The notes under the pieces are model-generated. The model made no database searches and had not been told where the DNA came from. It saw only the letters and a program-made list of their open reading frames with translations. Below are positions 40,005-49,260 of a stretch of 64,000 nt of DNA, in pieces. Made by a program: the position numbers and the translations under genes. The stretch's first letter is position 1; every line of letters starts with the position of its first letter. This DNA is from Lachnospiraceae bacterium (GTDB lineage: Bacteria; Bacillota; Clostridia; Lachnospirales; Lachnospiraceae): assembly GCA_910575475.1 (NCBI GenBank), contig CAJTGD010000012.1, positions 62,001 to 126,000 on the forward strand. Reading direction: 5' to 3'.

Positions 40005-41411
40005 CTAATTCTCTGTTTCTTTCTTCTCCTTCGGCAGTACAAAGCTCAGCAGCAGCGATACGACAAACACGCCTGCTACCGCGTTTCCATTAAAGATGTC
40101 TCCCACAGCCTGAGGGAATGCCGCAAAAAAGTTGCCGTCCGTCTGTGTCAGTCCCACGCCGATGCAGAATGCCAAGGACACCAGGATCATGGTCCGGTCA
40201 TCAAACTCACATTCCTTCAGCATCTTCATCCCTTCGTACATGATAGACCCAAACATCATGACCGTACATCCGCCCAGCACCGATTGAGGCAATGAGTTGA
40301 AGAACGCCCCCAGCGGCGGGAACAGGGATGCCAGGATCAGGATCATAGCCCCCATCAGGATCGTGAATCGGTTAATGACTCCTGTCATGGTCACCAGGCC
40401 TACATTCTGACTGAAAGAGGTCAGCGGAAGGCAGCCGAAGCACCCGGAAATGGTACTGGAAAATCCGTCCACAGCCAGAGAGCCCTGCAGCTCCTCGATC
40501 TTAATGTCACGCCCTAAAGTCCCCGTACATACGGCTGTCGTCGCCCCTGTCGTCTCTGCCGCAGACACCAGGAATACAATGGCGATCGTAAAGAACGCGC
40601 CGATATCAAAGACCGGCTTGTGGCTTGTGAAAAATACCAGTCTCGGGATACTGAAAAATCCGACCTCGCCGATCGTCTTTGTAATTCCGGAAAAATCGAT
40701 CATAGGCGCGATCCCCGCGATCGTGAAGATTCCGGACAGGATATATCCCAGGATCAGCCCCACCAGGATATTCAGATTTTTATACACACCCTTCAATAAA
40801 TAGCGGGATACAAGGCATACCACCAGGGTAAACGCTCCCACAAACAGATGATACCAGGATCCGAAGGTATCCGCGCCGCTGCCGCCGCCCCAGGAATTCA
40901 TTCCCACCGGCAGGAGAGAAAGTCCGATCGCAATGACCACACAGGCAGAGACCACCGGCGTCAGATACCGCTTCCAGTACTTTGCGCTCAGTCCCACTAC
41001 GCCCTCAAAGATACCGCCGAGGATGACGGCTCCTACCATGCCTTCATAACCCAGATTCGGATTGGTGCAGATCATCAGCAGGCTTCCCAGGAAGGTAAAG
41101 CTGACACCCATGACGATCGGCAGCTTCGAGCCGATCTTCCAGACCGGGTACAGCTGCAGACAGGTTCCGATGCCGGCCACAAACATGGCACACTGCAAAA
41201 GCCTTGTGATCTCCACCGCGGTCAGGGATTCTCCCGTTCCCCGGACAACCGCGGCGCCGCACACGATCAGCACCGGCGCCAGATTTGACACGAACATGGC
41301 AAGCACATGCTGGAGTCCGAAGGGGATCGCCTTCGTCAGCGGCACCCTTCCGTTTAACTTATAAATATTTTCTTCACTTACGGTGGTGATGATTTCTTCT
41401 TTATTCTCCAT
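40005..41411 (-). CDS. Xanthine/uracil (NCS2) permease
   Basis: This 468-residue, about 14-segment nucleobase:cation symporter has the substrate-site segments FFTIAIVFLVSAAETTG and TSFSQNVGLVTMTGVINRF (the QNxG...T...R signature). The xanthine/urate branch is favoured by its position beside xanthine dehydrogenase genes. The ATG at 41409-41411 is chosen for GAGAGGA eight bases upstream. No purine riboswitch was seen in the short leader. Flanking terminators suggest an independent transcript. Confidence 0.9.
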   Translation of the reverse strand: MENKEEIITTVSEENIYKLNGRVPLTKAIPFGLQHVLAMFVSNLAPVLIVCGAAVVRGTGESLTAVEITRLLQCAMFVAGIGTCLQLYPVWKIGSKLPIVMGVSFTFLGSLLMICTNPNLGYEGMVGAVILGGIFEGVVGLSAKYWKRYLTPVVSACVVIAIGLSLLPVGMNSWGGGSGADTFGSWYHLFVGAFTLVVCLVSRYLLKGVYKNLNILVGLILGYILSGIFTIAGIAPMIDFSGITKTIGEVGFFSIPRLVFFTSHKPVFDIGAFFTIAIVFLVSAAETTGATTAVCTGTLGRDIKIEELQGSLAVDGFSSTISGCFGCLPLTSFSQNVGLVTMTGVINRFTILMGAMILILASLFPPLGAFFNSLPQSVLGGCTVMMFGSIMYEGMKMLKECEFDDRTMILVSLAFCIGVGLTQTDGNFFAAFPQAVGDIFNGNAVAGVFVVSLLLSFVLPKEKKETEN

Positions 41412-41502
41412 AGATTTTTCCTCTCTCAAGCTCTTATGGTCTTTTACCTTTTTCCTATCTTATTTTATGTCTGCCTCATGCCGGACAATGACGATTTTCC
41501 CG

Positions 41503-41550
41503 AAAAAAAGTCAAAAAGGGAGAAGCGGTCTGTCAATGACCGCTTCTCCC
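41503..41550 (-). terminator. Terminator of the xanthine dehydrogenase operon
   Basis: A perfect 13-bp stem GGGAGAAGCGGTC / GACCGCTTCTCCC (41518-41530, 41538-41550) is followed on the minus strand by TTTTTGACTTTTTTT. Confidence 0.9.
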
Positions 41551-41590
41551 AGCGATTCTCAACATCCGGCTCTTTGCCTTGGATACATTT

Positions 41591-42097
41591 TTAAACCTCG
41601 TCCGCTTCCTTCTCTTTTCCCAGTCTGCGGAGCATGGTCTTCTTCACTGCCCGGAAGATATTTTCATATCCCGTACACCTGCACAGGTGTCCGGACATCA
41701 GCTTGCGGATCTCGTCATCCGAAAATTCCCGTTTTGCTTCCAGGATCTCCACCGCGCTCATGATAAATCCGGGGCTGCAGAATCCGCACTGCACCGCCGC
41801 CTCATCGATAAACGCCTGCTGGATATCGGAGATCTCTCCATTGGGTCCGGCCAAACCTTCCAGAGTCAATATTTCCTTGCCCTCGGCCCATACCGCAAGA
41901 TAGATGCAGGAGTTGAAGCATTCCCCGTCTATGATCACGTTGCACGCGCCGCACTCTCCGACCTCGCAGCCCTTTTTCACACTGGTAAGCCGATAATCGT
42001 CCCGAAGCATATCCGTAAGAGAGGCACGGACATCCACCATTTTTTCCACCTGCTTCCCATTGATGGTGCAGGAAACCAGCTTATACTGTTTACTCAT
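41591..42097 (-). CDS. xdhC: Xanthine dehydrogenase [2Fe-2S] subunit
   Basis: This 168-residue electron-transfer subunit of a molybdenum hydroxylase has the plant-type [2Fe-2S] motif GCEVGECGACNV near 42-53 with NSC further on. The second [2Fe-2S] motif QCGFCSPGF with HLCRCTGYENI follows. It has the usual length. The ATG at 42095-42097 overlaps the stop of the FAD-subunit gene (ATGAGTAA arrangement) with GGAGGTGA upstream. The name xdhC follows the three-gene xdhABC usage and not the XdhC maturation factor. Confidence 0.92.
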   Translation of the reverse strand: MSKQYKLVSCTINGKQVEKMVDVRASLTDMLRDDYRLTSVKKGCEVGECGACNVIIDGECFNSCIYLAVWAEGKEILTLEGLAGPNGEISDIQQAFIDEAAVQCGFCSPGFIMSAVEILEAKREFSDDEIRKLMSGHLCRCTGYENIFRAVKKTMLRRLGKEKEADEV

Positions 42098-42977
42098 TGA
42101 CCTCACCTCCCGCAAGACGAATAGACTCTTTCAGCGCCCGTTTGGCAAGTACCACCGCAATGTGCTGCCGGAACGCCTTGGAAGCGCGCCAGCTGTCCCT
42201 GGGATTGATATCCTCCAGGACCGTCTCTGCAAATGCCTTCACCGTTTCCTCAGACACCGGCTTTCCCTCAGTCGCTTTTTCCGCCGACGGCGCCCGCATG
42301 GGCACCGGGCCTGCAACGCCGTATGCGATCCGCGCGTCCTCGATGGTCTTTTTATCTGCGGACAGCCTGACATTGACCGAGCATCCTGTAGTCGCAATAT
42401 CCATGGCATTTCTCATGGCATATTTAATATAATGCCCGTAATAGCCCTCATAGGCTTCCTTCGGAATGATGATCGCCGTCTGTATTTCTCCCGGCCGCAG
42501 ATCCACCACGCCTGCCTTTATGTAAAAGTCATGGATCGGAATCCTGCGCGCCCCGTCCGGTCCGGTGATCTCCACCACCGCGTCCCACGCATGGAGCGTA
42601 GAAGCCGAATCTGCGGAGGTCACGCCGTTGCAGGTATTTCCTCCGATGGTCCCGATGTTGCGGATCTGAGGACCGCCTACCATATCCACCGCCTCACCCA
42701 GCACATTGATATGCTTCTGGATGATCGGATCTCTGGTGATATGTGAAAAGCTGGTAAGGGAACCGATGCGGATGGCTCCGTCCGCTTCATAGCTGACGCC
42801 GCGCATCTCATCCAGACCGTAGATACTGACCAGCTCCTTGCCCGCGCGCTTTCCTTCCCGCATCTGTACCAGAACATCGCTTCCGCCCGCAATGATCTGC
42901 GCCTCCGGATGTTCTATGAGAAGACGGATCGCATGCTCCACACTTTCCGCCTCGTAAAGTGCCTTTATATCATACAT
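42090..42977 (-). CDS. xdhB: Xanthine dehydrogenase FAD subunit
   Basis: This 295-residue subunit of the CO-dehydrogenase/XDH FAD family has AQIIAGGSDVLVQMREGK (FAD phosphate loop), IGTIGGNTCNGVTSADSASTLHAWDA, and a C-terminal substrate-side domain. It passes electrons from the [2Fe-2S] clusters to NAD+ or another acceptor. It starts six bases after xdhA ends. Confidence 0.92.
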   Translation of the reverse strand: MYDIKALYEAESVEHAIRLLIEHPEAQIIAGGSDVLVQMREGKRAGKELVSIYGLDEMRGVSYEADGAIRIGSLTSFSHITRDPIIQKHINVLGEAVDMVGGPQIRNIGTIGGNTCNGVTSADSASTLHAWDAVVEITGPDGARRIPIHDFYIKAGVVDLRPGEIQTAIIIPKEAYEGYYGHYIKYAMRNAMDIATTGCSVNVRLSADKKTIEDARIAYGVAGPVPMRAPSAEKATEGKPVSEETVKAFAETVLEDINPRDSWRASKAFRQHIAVVLAKRALKESIRLAGGEVNE

Positions 42978-42983
42978 AATGTT

Positions 42984-45284
42984 TTACCTCCCTTCACTCT
43001 CGAAAATACCTTCCTCCGTAAATCTGCGGAACAGGTTATGCGGATTCACAGGTGCCTCATTGACTCCGACCCCGGTTGCCTGATACACTGCATTCCGGAT
43101 CGCGGGCGCTACGGAACAGGTCGGCGGCTCTCCAAGCGCTTTCGTCCCGAATGCACTGGTAGGCTCCGGATTCTCCACGAACAGCGCTTTCAGCCGCGGA
43201 TGGTCCATAAAGGTGGAAAGCTTATAATCCAGCAGGTTATTGTTCAGCGCGCGCCCTGTCTTCGGATCAAACATCAGCCGTTCCGACAGCCCGAAGCCGA
43301 TCCCCATGCTCATGCCGCCGTGTACCTGGGCCTCTGCCAGTGCCGGATTGATCAGCTTTCCGGCGTCATGCACATTGACGATATCCAAAAGCTTCACCCT
43401 GCACATGGGGATATCCACTTCCACTTCCGCCATGGTGCATCCGAAGGAATACGCGTTGGACTTGATCTGGGACGTGCTTTCCGCCGACAGATGCTGGCTG
43501 TTCGTCAGGCTGTACAGTGCTTCGGTGGCCAGCTCTCCCAATGTCATCAGTTCCCTTCCGTCTGTCGTGCGGACGATATTCCCGTCCACGATATCCAGAT
43601 TGTAAGGAGGCATCCGGGTCAGCTCCTGGGCGTATTTCAAAATCCGCTCCCGCAGAAGCAGCGCGGTCTGGCGGATCGCAAAGCCTGCCGTATAGGTCTG
43701 CCTGGACGCATAAGCCCCGGTTCCGAACGGCGTCACGTCCGTATCCTGGCAGGATACCACATGGACACTCTCCAGCGGCACACCCAGCACATCTGCTGTC
43801 ATCTGTGTATATGCCGTGTCCGCCCCCTGGCCGATCTCGGTCTCTCCAAGCTGCACCTGCAGGGAGCCGTCCTGGTTCAATACCATCCGACAGGACGAGG
43901 TTTCCAGGGAAATGGGCCACACCGCCGTATTGTACCAGAACACGGACATGCCGATCCCTCGCCGGATATCTCCGGTCTGGTTCTGATACTCCTTGAACTT
44001 CCGTTCATAATCAATGGCTTCCATGGCCTTGTCAAGACACTGGTTAAAGGTATCAGAATACAATTCATTTTTAGAAAACGGATCCATATACCCCACCGGC
44101 ATCAGATTCTTCCGACGGAATTCCAGCGGATCCATGCCCATCTTGGCCGCCACGTCCTCGGTATGGCATTCCACCGCCCACATAGCCTGCGGGATTCCGT
44201 AGCCGCGCATGGCTCCTGCCACGGATTTATTCGTAAATATCGTATATGCGTCAACCTCTACATTGTCGCAGGGATACAGCTGCGGGAATGCGCCGGCCCC
44301 TTTTGCCACGATGCTGTGGCCGTGGGAAGCATATGCCCCCTGGTCGGAAAAGGCTTCCAGCTTCCGGGCCGCGTAGGTGCCGTCCGGCCGTACCCAGGAA
44401 ATGATATGGCTGCGGATGGAATGTCGCACTCGGTTGGATACAAAGGTGTCCTCCCTGGGAACATCCAGCTTCACCAGATGTCCTCCCACCTGCATACAGA
44501 GCCATGCACAGAGCGGCTCATAGAGGATATCCTGCTTATTGCCGAATCCGCCGCCGATATAAGGCTTGATAATCCGGACCTGCCCCCAGCCGATGCCCAG
44601 CGCCTGGCCGACCACGCGGCGGACAATATGCGGGATCTGAGTAGAGGCAACCACCGTAATGCGTTCTCCCTCCATCTCCGCATAGCAGATGAAGTTCTCG
44701 ATATGGCAGTGCTGCACGGTCGGCGTCTCATACCAGCCTTCCACCCTGGTCAGTCCCTGTTCCTGAATCGCTTCCTCATAATTCCCCTTTCGGATGGTCG
44801 TATGCTTCAAAATATTGTTCGGGTACTTCTCATGGATCTGAGGCGCCCCGTCCTTCATGGCCTCCTGTACATCCAGAACAAACGGATACTCTTCATACTC
44901 CACCTTGATCGCGCGGATCGCCTGTGCGGCGGACACTTCATCCTCCGCCACCACCGCGGCGATGTCGTCTCCATAGAAGCGGACCTCTTCCGTCAGGACC
45001 AGACGGTCCGCCACATCCTGATGCCCCGGATCCGTGGACCATGGATGGCCTGCCGTCGGAAAATAATGCTTCTCCTTCACGTCGAAACAAGTGAATACCC
45101 TGATCACGCCGGGTATTTTTTCCGCTTCGCTCGTATCTATGGATACCACCCTTCCATGAGCAATCGTGGAATGCAGTACCTGTGCAATATACGCGCTTTT
45201 GTCGCACAGGTCATCCGTATACTTGGTACGCCCGATCACCTTGTCATAGGCATCCACACGGGTTACTTTTTTTCCTACATACAT
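42984..45284 (-). CDS. xdhA: Xanthine dehydrogenase molybdenum subunit
   Basis: This 766-residue catalytic subunit of a molybdopterin hydroxylase begins with an aldehyde-oxidase/XDH a/b-hammerhead domain (RTKYTDDL, FYGDDIAAVVAEDE). It continues with the molybdenum-binding region (GGGFGNKQDILYEP, AMRGYG, GEIGQGADTAYTQ-like). The C-terminal KALGEPPTCS carries the conserved catalytic Glu. The ATG at 45282-45284 follows AAGGAGG. Substrate could be xanthine or hypoxanthine or another heterocycle; the adjoining permease supports purines. No cofactor-maturation gene is in the window. Confidence 0.9.
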   Translation of the reverse strand: MYVGKKVTRVDAYDKVIGRTKYTDDLCDKSAYIAQVLHSTIAHGRVVSIDTSEAEKIPGVIRVFTCFDVKEKHYFPTAGHPWSTDPGHQDVADRLVLTEEVRFYGDDIAAVVAEDEVSAAQAIRAIKVEYEEYPFVLDVQEAMKDGAPQIHEKYPNNILKHTTIRKGNYEEAIQEQGLTRVEGWYETPTVQHCHIENFICYAEMEGERITVVASTQIPHIVRRVVGQALGIGWGQVRIIKPYIGGGFGNKQDILYEPLCAWLCMQVGGHLVKLDVPREDTFVSNRVRHSIRSHIISWVRPDGTYAARKLEAFSDQGAYASHGHSIVAKGAGAFPQLYPCDNVEVDAYTIFTNKSVAGAMRGYGIPQAMWAVECHTEDVAAKMGMDPLEFRRKNLMPVGYMDPFSKNELYSDTFNQCLDKAMEAIDYERKFKEYQNQTGDIRRGIGMSVFWYNTAVWPISLETSSCRMVLNQDGSLQVQLGETEIGQGADTAYTQMTADVLGVPLESVHVVSCQDTDVTPFGTGAYASRQTYTAGFAIRQTALLLRERILKYAQELTRMPPYNLDIVDGNIVRTTDGRELMTLGELATEALYSLTNSQHLSAESTSQIKSNAYSFGCTMAEVEVDIPMCRVKLLDIVNVHDAGKLINPALAEAQVHGGMSMGIGFGLSERLMFDPKTGRALNNNLLDYKLSTFMDHPRLKALFVENPEPTSAFGTKALGEPPTCSVAPAIRNAVYQATGVGVNEAPVNPHNLFRRFTEEGIFESEGR

Positions 45285-45315
45285 CGTTTCTCCCTCCTTA
45301 TGCTTTCTAACATTT

Positions 45316-46023
45316 TCAGATCTCACCATAAATGTATTGTCCGATATGCCGCTTCATTTCCTGATATCCAGCTTCTGTGATCACGATCTTCCCCTTTTGG
45401 ATATCAATCAGATCAATCTCCTTCAACTTTTTGATATTGCGGTTCAGCGTCTTAACGGAAAAGCCGATCTCCTCTGAAAGCTGGTCCCGGCTTTCCTTAA
45501 GCTCCAGCACCTGTTTCAGCGGCTGCTTCTGCTCGTATTTTCGAATCAGATGCATCATCAGCCGTTCCCGGCCTTCAATGAACAGATACTTCCGGGCATC
45601 TGCCGTCTGGGAGATCAGCCTGCTCATGTTTTCCTTCGTCCGAAGGTACAGCGCATCCACATCGCTGCAGAGCCAATCCATATAAGGCGCCATCGGAATC
45701 ACCAGTACCCGACACTTTGTTGCCGTGATCACCCCGATCCGGTAGTTGGTAAGATCCGCAAAGTACTCGATCTCTCCGAAAAAATCCCCGGGCCCATAGT
45801 CCTTAAAATAGTAAGGCCTTTCATTCATGGGCCATTCGATTCCGGTCACCTTTCCGGATAAAATGATGTAAATATTGCTGCACCTTTCCCCGGCTTTGAT
45901 CAGCGTCTCATTTTCCGCCACCTCCATGACTCTCATATAGTACTTGACTTCCTCCGTGCAGTTCTGGAACAGCATTTCCATGTACGTCTGCTTTTTCAGC
46001 GGCAGCTCTTTAAATACGTCCAT
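45316..46023 (-). CDS. Crp/Fnr-family regulator
   Basis: This 235-residue regulator has an N-terminal cyclic-nucleotide-binding-like beta-roll (AGERCSNIYIILSGKV, GPGDFFGEIEYF) and a C-terminal winged helix (SRDQLSEEIGFSVKTLNRNIKKLKE). No Fnr-like cysteine cluster is evident. It lies first in the xdh operon, 31 bases before xdhA, and probably controls it. The ATG at 46021-46023 is chosen for GAGGTGA; an in-frame GTG nine bases earlier is less likely. The effector is unknown. Confidence 0.87.
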   Translation of the reverse strand: MDVFKELPLKKQTYMEMLFQNCTEEVKYYMRVMEVAENETLIKAGERCSNIYIILSGKVTGIEWPMNERPYYFKDYGPGDFFGEIEYFADLTNYRIGVITATKCRVLVIPMAPYMDWLCSDVDALYLRTKENMSRLISQTADARKYLFIEGRERLMMHLIRKYEQKQPLKQVLELKESRDQLSEEIGFSVKTLNRNIKKLKEIDLIDIQKGKIVITEAGYQEMKRHIGQYIYGEI

Positions 46024-46044
46024 AGGCCTCACCTCTTTTTACTT

Positions 46045-46117
46045 ATTATACAGAATCCGCCTTGAAAATAAAAAGGACGAATGACCTGAATTTGCGGTAT
46101 TTTAAAAATACGGCAAA
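46045..46117 (-). promoter_or_regulatory. Promoter and 27-bp palindrome upstream of the Crp-like gene
   Basis: TATAAT (minus, 46050-46045) has only a poor -35. A palindrome TTTGCGGTATTTT-A-AAAATACGGCAAA type (46091-46117, 12 of 13 pairs) is centred about 66 bases upstream of the likely start, a usual position for Crp-type activation. It suggests self-activation of the xdh operon. Confidence 0.55.
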
Positions 46118-46228
46118 TGCAACAAATATGCATCTTTTTTCCATCGTCATCCAGCGGTTTTTTGTGCATTTTTACAATATAAAATAGCTGAGAATAGAAA
46201 TGTAATGCGTCCGCCCTCCTTTATGTTT

Positions 46229-46261
46229 GAAAAAAGGCAGTCACCCTGACTGATGACTGCC
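46229..46261 (-). terminator. Terminator downstream of truA
   Basis: Stem GGCAGTCA (46236-46243) / TGACTGCC (46254-46261) is followed on the minus strand by TTTTTTC. It lies about 280 bases beyond the truA stop. Confidence 0.7.
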
Positions 46262-46367
46262 GTACAGCAAACACTCCTGATCCATATATTCTATAGAATT
46301 CAATCGCTGTTCAGAACGAAAGACCGCAGATCCGTCTGCCGCTGTCCTGAATAGTCACAGAAATTAC

Positions 46368-46577
46368 AAATATTCCACCTGTACGGTTGCAATCCGAAGT
46401 CACATTTTTATGCAATTTATTGCAATGAAAATGCGACTGCGGATTAGCAGCCTACCTCATTAATGAGTAAAATGTGACTGCGTTAGCAGGCACAAAAGTG
46501 CGAAGCACGGATTTTACGAATGAATGAGGTGGGTTGGATGCTCAAAGAGCATCCAACCGTACAGGTGGCAAATATTC
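46368..46577. repeat. MITE-like element with inverted ends, overlapping the truA 3' end
   Basis: CCACCTGTACGGTTG at 46375-46389 and its exact inverse CAACCGTACAGGTGG at 46554-46568 flank about 165 bases, and both ends adjoin AATATT. Inside are further hairpins (GGTTGGATGCTC-AAA-GAGCATCC near 46533-46557; an AGTCACATTTT/AAAATGCGACT pair near 46400-46440). The right end encodes the last residues of TruA. A third copy of the core is at about 1211. Confidence 0.7.
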
Positions 46578-47333
46578 AATCCCCACCAGCACCAGCCCCT
46601 GAGGAGGCGCCGTTACTCCTGCCGCCTGGCGGTTCTCTGCTTCCAGGATATCCTTCACCTGTTCCGGCGTATAGAACCCGCGCCCGACCCGCAGAAGCGT
46701 ACCCACGATAATCCGGACCATATTATAGAGAAATCCGTTTCCGCGGATCCGGATCGTAATCTCCCTTCCGTCCCGGCCGCTGCCTGCTCCATATACCTCC
46801 TGCCTGGAGATCTCCAGATCATAAATTGTCCTCACTGTATCCTCCACGCTGGTCCTGATATTGCAGAAGCTGACGAAATCATGAGTTCCCGTGAGATATC
46901 CTGCCGCCCGGCGCATATCCTCCAGATTCAGAGGATATGATACAAAATATGTGTTCCGGCGTCTGGTTGGATCCGGTACATCGGCATTGAAGATATGATA
47001 TTCATAGGTCTTGACGCAGCTCTGGTATCTCGGATGCCAGTCCGCAGGCACCTCCTCCGACCGGACGATCACGATATCCTCCGGAAGCCGCTGATTCAGC
47101 GCATAGGAGATGCGCTCCGGCGGGATCCGCGTCTCCGTATCAAAAACCGCCGCGTTTCCCAGCGCGTGGACTCCGGAATCGGTACGGCTCGCGCCGATGA
47201 TCCGGATCTTCTCCCCCAGGAGCCTGGACAGTTCACGGTTGAGCACCTCTTCCACCGTGATCCCGTTGGGCTGTATCTGCCAGCCGCAGTAGTCCGTGCC
47301 GTCATAGGCGACGGTGATCCTGATCCGCTTCAT
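46542..47333 (-). CDS. truA: tRNA pseudouridine synthase A
   Basis: This 263-residue enzyme makes pseudouridine at positions 38-40 of tRNA. The motifs are YDGTDYCGWQ, the catalytic Asp in GASRTDSGVHA, and GNGFLYNMVRIIVGTL. The ATG at 47331-47333 follows GGAGG. The conserved core ends at GLVLVGIEY; the final PPVRLDAL tail is encoded by the repeat at 46368-46577, so the original C-terminus or stop has probably been replaced. The active site is intact, so function is expected. Placement after ecfT is the common Firmicutes arrangement. Confidence 0.95.
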   Translation of the reverse strand: MKRIRITVAYDGTDYCGWQIQPNGITVEEVLNRELSRLLGEKIRIIGASRTDSGVHALGNAAVFDTETRIPPERISYALNQRLPEDIVIVRSEEVPADWHPRYQSCVKTYEYHIFNADVPDPTRRRNTYFVSYPLNLEDMRRAAGYLTGTHDFVSFCNIRTSVEDTVRTIYDLEISRQEVYGAGSGRDGREITIRIRGNGFLYNMVRIIVGTLLRVGRGFYTPEQVKDILEAENRQAAGVTAPPQGLVLVGIEYLPPVRLDAL

Positions 47334-47478
47334 AAAAACCTCCGTAACTGTTTTTTTAATATACTCACAGCCGATGAAGTCTGCCATAAGTATCGCTCCA
47401 GCCGCAACCGCAAGGCGGCATAATTCCTCATGCGGCCGCACGCGTCATGTTATACTGGGCGGCAGACTTATCTGGCGC

Positions 47479-48303
47479 TCAGAATATCCACAAATGGAAG
47501 GGTACAAATCTTCCCAGTCCGAACACTGCTGCCATGTAGAACACCGTGATCAGATATGCCATATGATCCCTTGTCTTATAGATCAGAGGCTTCATCTTCG
47601 TCCGGTTCTCCCCCCCGTTATAGCAGCGCGCTTCCATCGCCATGGCCAGATCGTTGGCCCGCCGGAAGGCGGAGACAAACAACGGGATCAGGATCGGCAC
47701 CATGGCCTTTGTCCTCTGTATGATATTTCCGCTTTCCAGGTCGGCTCCGCGGGCAATCTGCGCCTTCATGATTTTGTCCGTTTCTTCCAGCAGGATCGGG
47801 ATAAAACGCAGGGCAATGGACATCATCATCGCCACCTCATGCACCGGAACCCGGAATCGGTTCAGCGGACGCAGCAGGCTTTCAATCCCGTCTGTCAGAC
47901 CGTTGGGTGTTGTGGTAAATGTCATAATTGATGAGCCCATGATCAAATAGATCAAACGCACCGCCATAAATACAGAGGTCCGCAGGCCGTTCTCCGTGAT
48001 ATGGAAGATCCAGAAATGAACCAGTTCCTTACCACCCTTTGTCAGAAACAGGTGCATGCACACGGTGAATAAAAGCAGCACCACGATCGCTTTCAGCCCT
48101 TTCACGATGAATTTGAGCGGCACTCTGCTGATCTTGATGACCATTGCCAGAAACAACGTCGCAATGCCGTATCCCAGCACACTGTTCTGCACAAACAGGG
48201 AAACCAGGAACAGTAGTGTACAGACGATCTTCACCCGGGGGTCCAGCCGGTGTATGCAGCTTTTTGCAGGATAATACTGCCCGATTGTAATATCTCTGAT
48301 CAT
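47479..48303 (-). CDS. ecfT: Energy-coupling factor transporter transmembrane protein EcfT
   Basis: This 274-residue membrane protein couples two Ecf ATPases to exchangeable vitamin-binding S-components. LDPRVKI at the N-terminus and the cytoplasmic coupling motif ARGADLESG are characteristic, with about six hydrophobic segments. AAAGGAG precedes the ATG. No S-component is nearby, consistent with a shared group II module. Confidence 0.95.
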   Translation of the reverse strand: MIRDITIGQYYPAKSCIHRLDPRVKIVCTLLFLVSLFVQNSVLGYGIATLFLAMVIKISRVPLKFIVKGLKAIVVLLLFTVCMHLFLTKGGKELVHFWIFHITENGLRTSVFMAVRLIYLIMGSSIMTFTTTPNGLTDGIESLLRPLNRFRVPVHEVAMMMSIALRFIPILLEETDKIMKAQIARGADLESGNIIQRTKAMVPILIPLFVSAFRRANDLAMAMEARCYNGGENRTKMKPLIYKTRDHMAYLITVFYMAAVFGLGRFVPFHLWIF

Positions 48304-48384
48304 GGAAACTCCTTTTTCATTCTCAAATATTGTTCAGAACATCAAAACTGTAAGATTTTTCATTGATACTCATAGCCGCGTTTT

Positions 48385-49236
48385 TCAAACACGCTTCAGA
48401 GCCCGCATGATCTCATCCGCCGCCTCTTCTACCGTCGTGGCATCGGTCCGCACGCCAAGCCCCTTTTCTTTTAAGTCATGCATGATATACGTAACCTGGG
48501 GAGCCGCCAGCCCTACCTGTTCCAGCTCCCTATAGTGAGAAAATACATTCTTCGGCGTATCATCCAGCATCTTCTGCCCCTGATTCATCACAATGATCCG
48601 CTCCACATACCTTGCAATGTCCTCCATGCTGTGGGATACAAGGATCACCGTCATCCCGGTCTGTGCATGAAGATGCGCCACCTGATCCAGGATATCGTCC
48701 CGTCCCTTCGGATCCAGGCCTGCCGTCGGCTCATCCAGCACCAGAACCTTGGGGCGCATTGCCAGTACCCCGGCGATGGCCGCCCGCCGCTTCTGCCCGC
48801 CGGACAGTTCAAAGGGCGACTGCCGGTAATACTTTTCCGGAAATCCGACCAGCTCCAGTGCTTCTCTTGCCCGCTCTTCACATTCCCGCGCCGAGAGCCC
48901 CTGGTTCTTCGGGCCAAAGCAGACATCCGTAAATACGTCCACCTCAAACAGCTGGTGCTCTGGATATTGAAAGACCAGCCCTACCTGGCTGCGCAGCTCC
49001 TTCATCGGATATCCGCTGTCATAGACATTTTTTTCTTCATAGTAGAGTGTCCCCGAGGATGCCCGGATCAATCCGTTCAAATGCTGGATCAGCGTAGACT
49101 TCCCGGAACCAGTATGCCCGATCACGCCCACAAACTGTCCTTGGGTGATCTCCAGAGACACATCCTTCAATGCGTGCTTTTCATAGGCAGTACCTTCACT
49201 GTATATATAATTGATATGCTCCAATCGAATCGACAT
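48385..49236 (-). CDS. ecfA2: Energy-coupling factor ATPase (EcfA2 type)
   Basis: This ABC ATPase of 283 residues has Walker A GHTGSGKST, Q-loop VFQYPEHQLF, signature LSGGQKRR and Walker B VLVLDEPTAGLD. It pairs with EcfA1 and EcfT. I chose the second of two adjacent ATGs (49234-49236), five bases from GGGGG. A C-terminal extension after about residue 240 is usual for Ecf ATPases. Confidence 0.95.
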   Translation of the reverse strand: MSIRLEHINYIYSEGTAYEKHALKDVSLEITQGQFVGVIGHTGSGKSTLIQHLNGLIRASSGTLYYEEKNVYDSGYPMKELRSQVGLVFQYPEHQLFEVDVFTDVCFGPKNQGLSARECEERAREALELVGFPEKYYRQSPFELSGGQKRRAAIAGVLAMRPKVLVLDEPTAGLDPKGRDDILDQVAHLHAQTGMTVILVSHSMEDIARYVERIIVMNQGQKMLDDTPKNVFSHYRELEQVGLAAPQVTYIMHDLKEKGLGVRTDATTVEEAADEIMRALKRV

Positions 49237-49260
49237 CATATCCCCCTGTTTCCAAGCTTC

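Noticed and set aside
41412-41502. Purine riboswitch before the NCS2 permease
   Set aside because: The leader is only about 90 bases up to the preceding terminator and lacks the conserved purine-aptamer core.
42909-45380. Long plus-strand frame of over 800 codons opposite xdhA
   Set aside because: It is antisense to a protein with clear molybdenum-hydroxylase motifs, is rich in His/Arg/Cys and shows no family motif or ribosome site.
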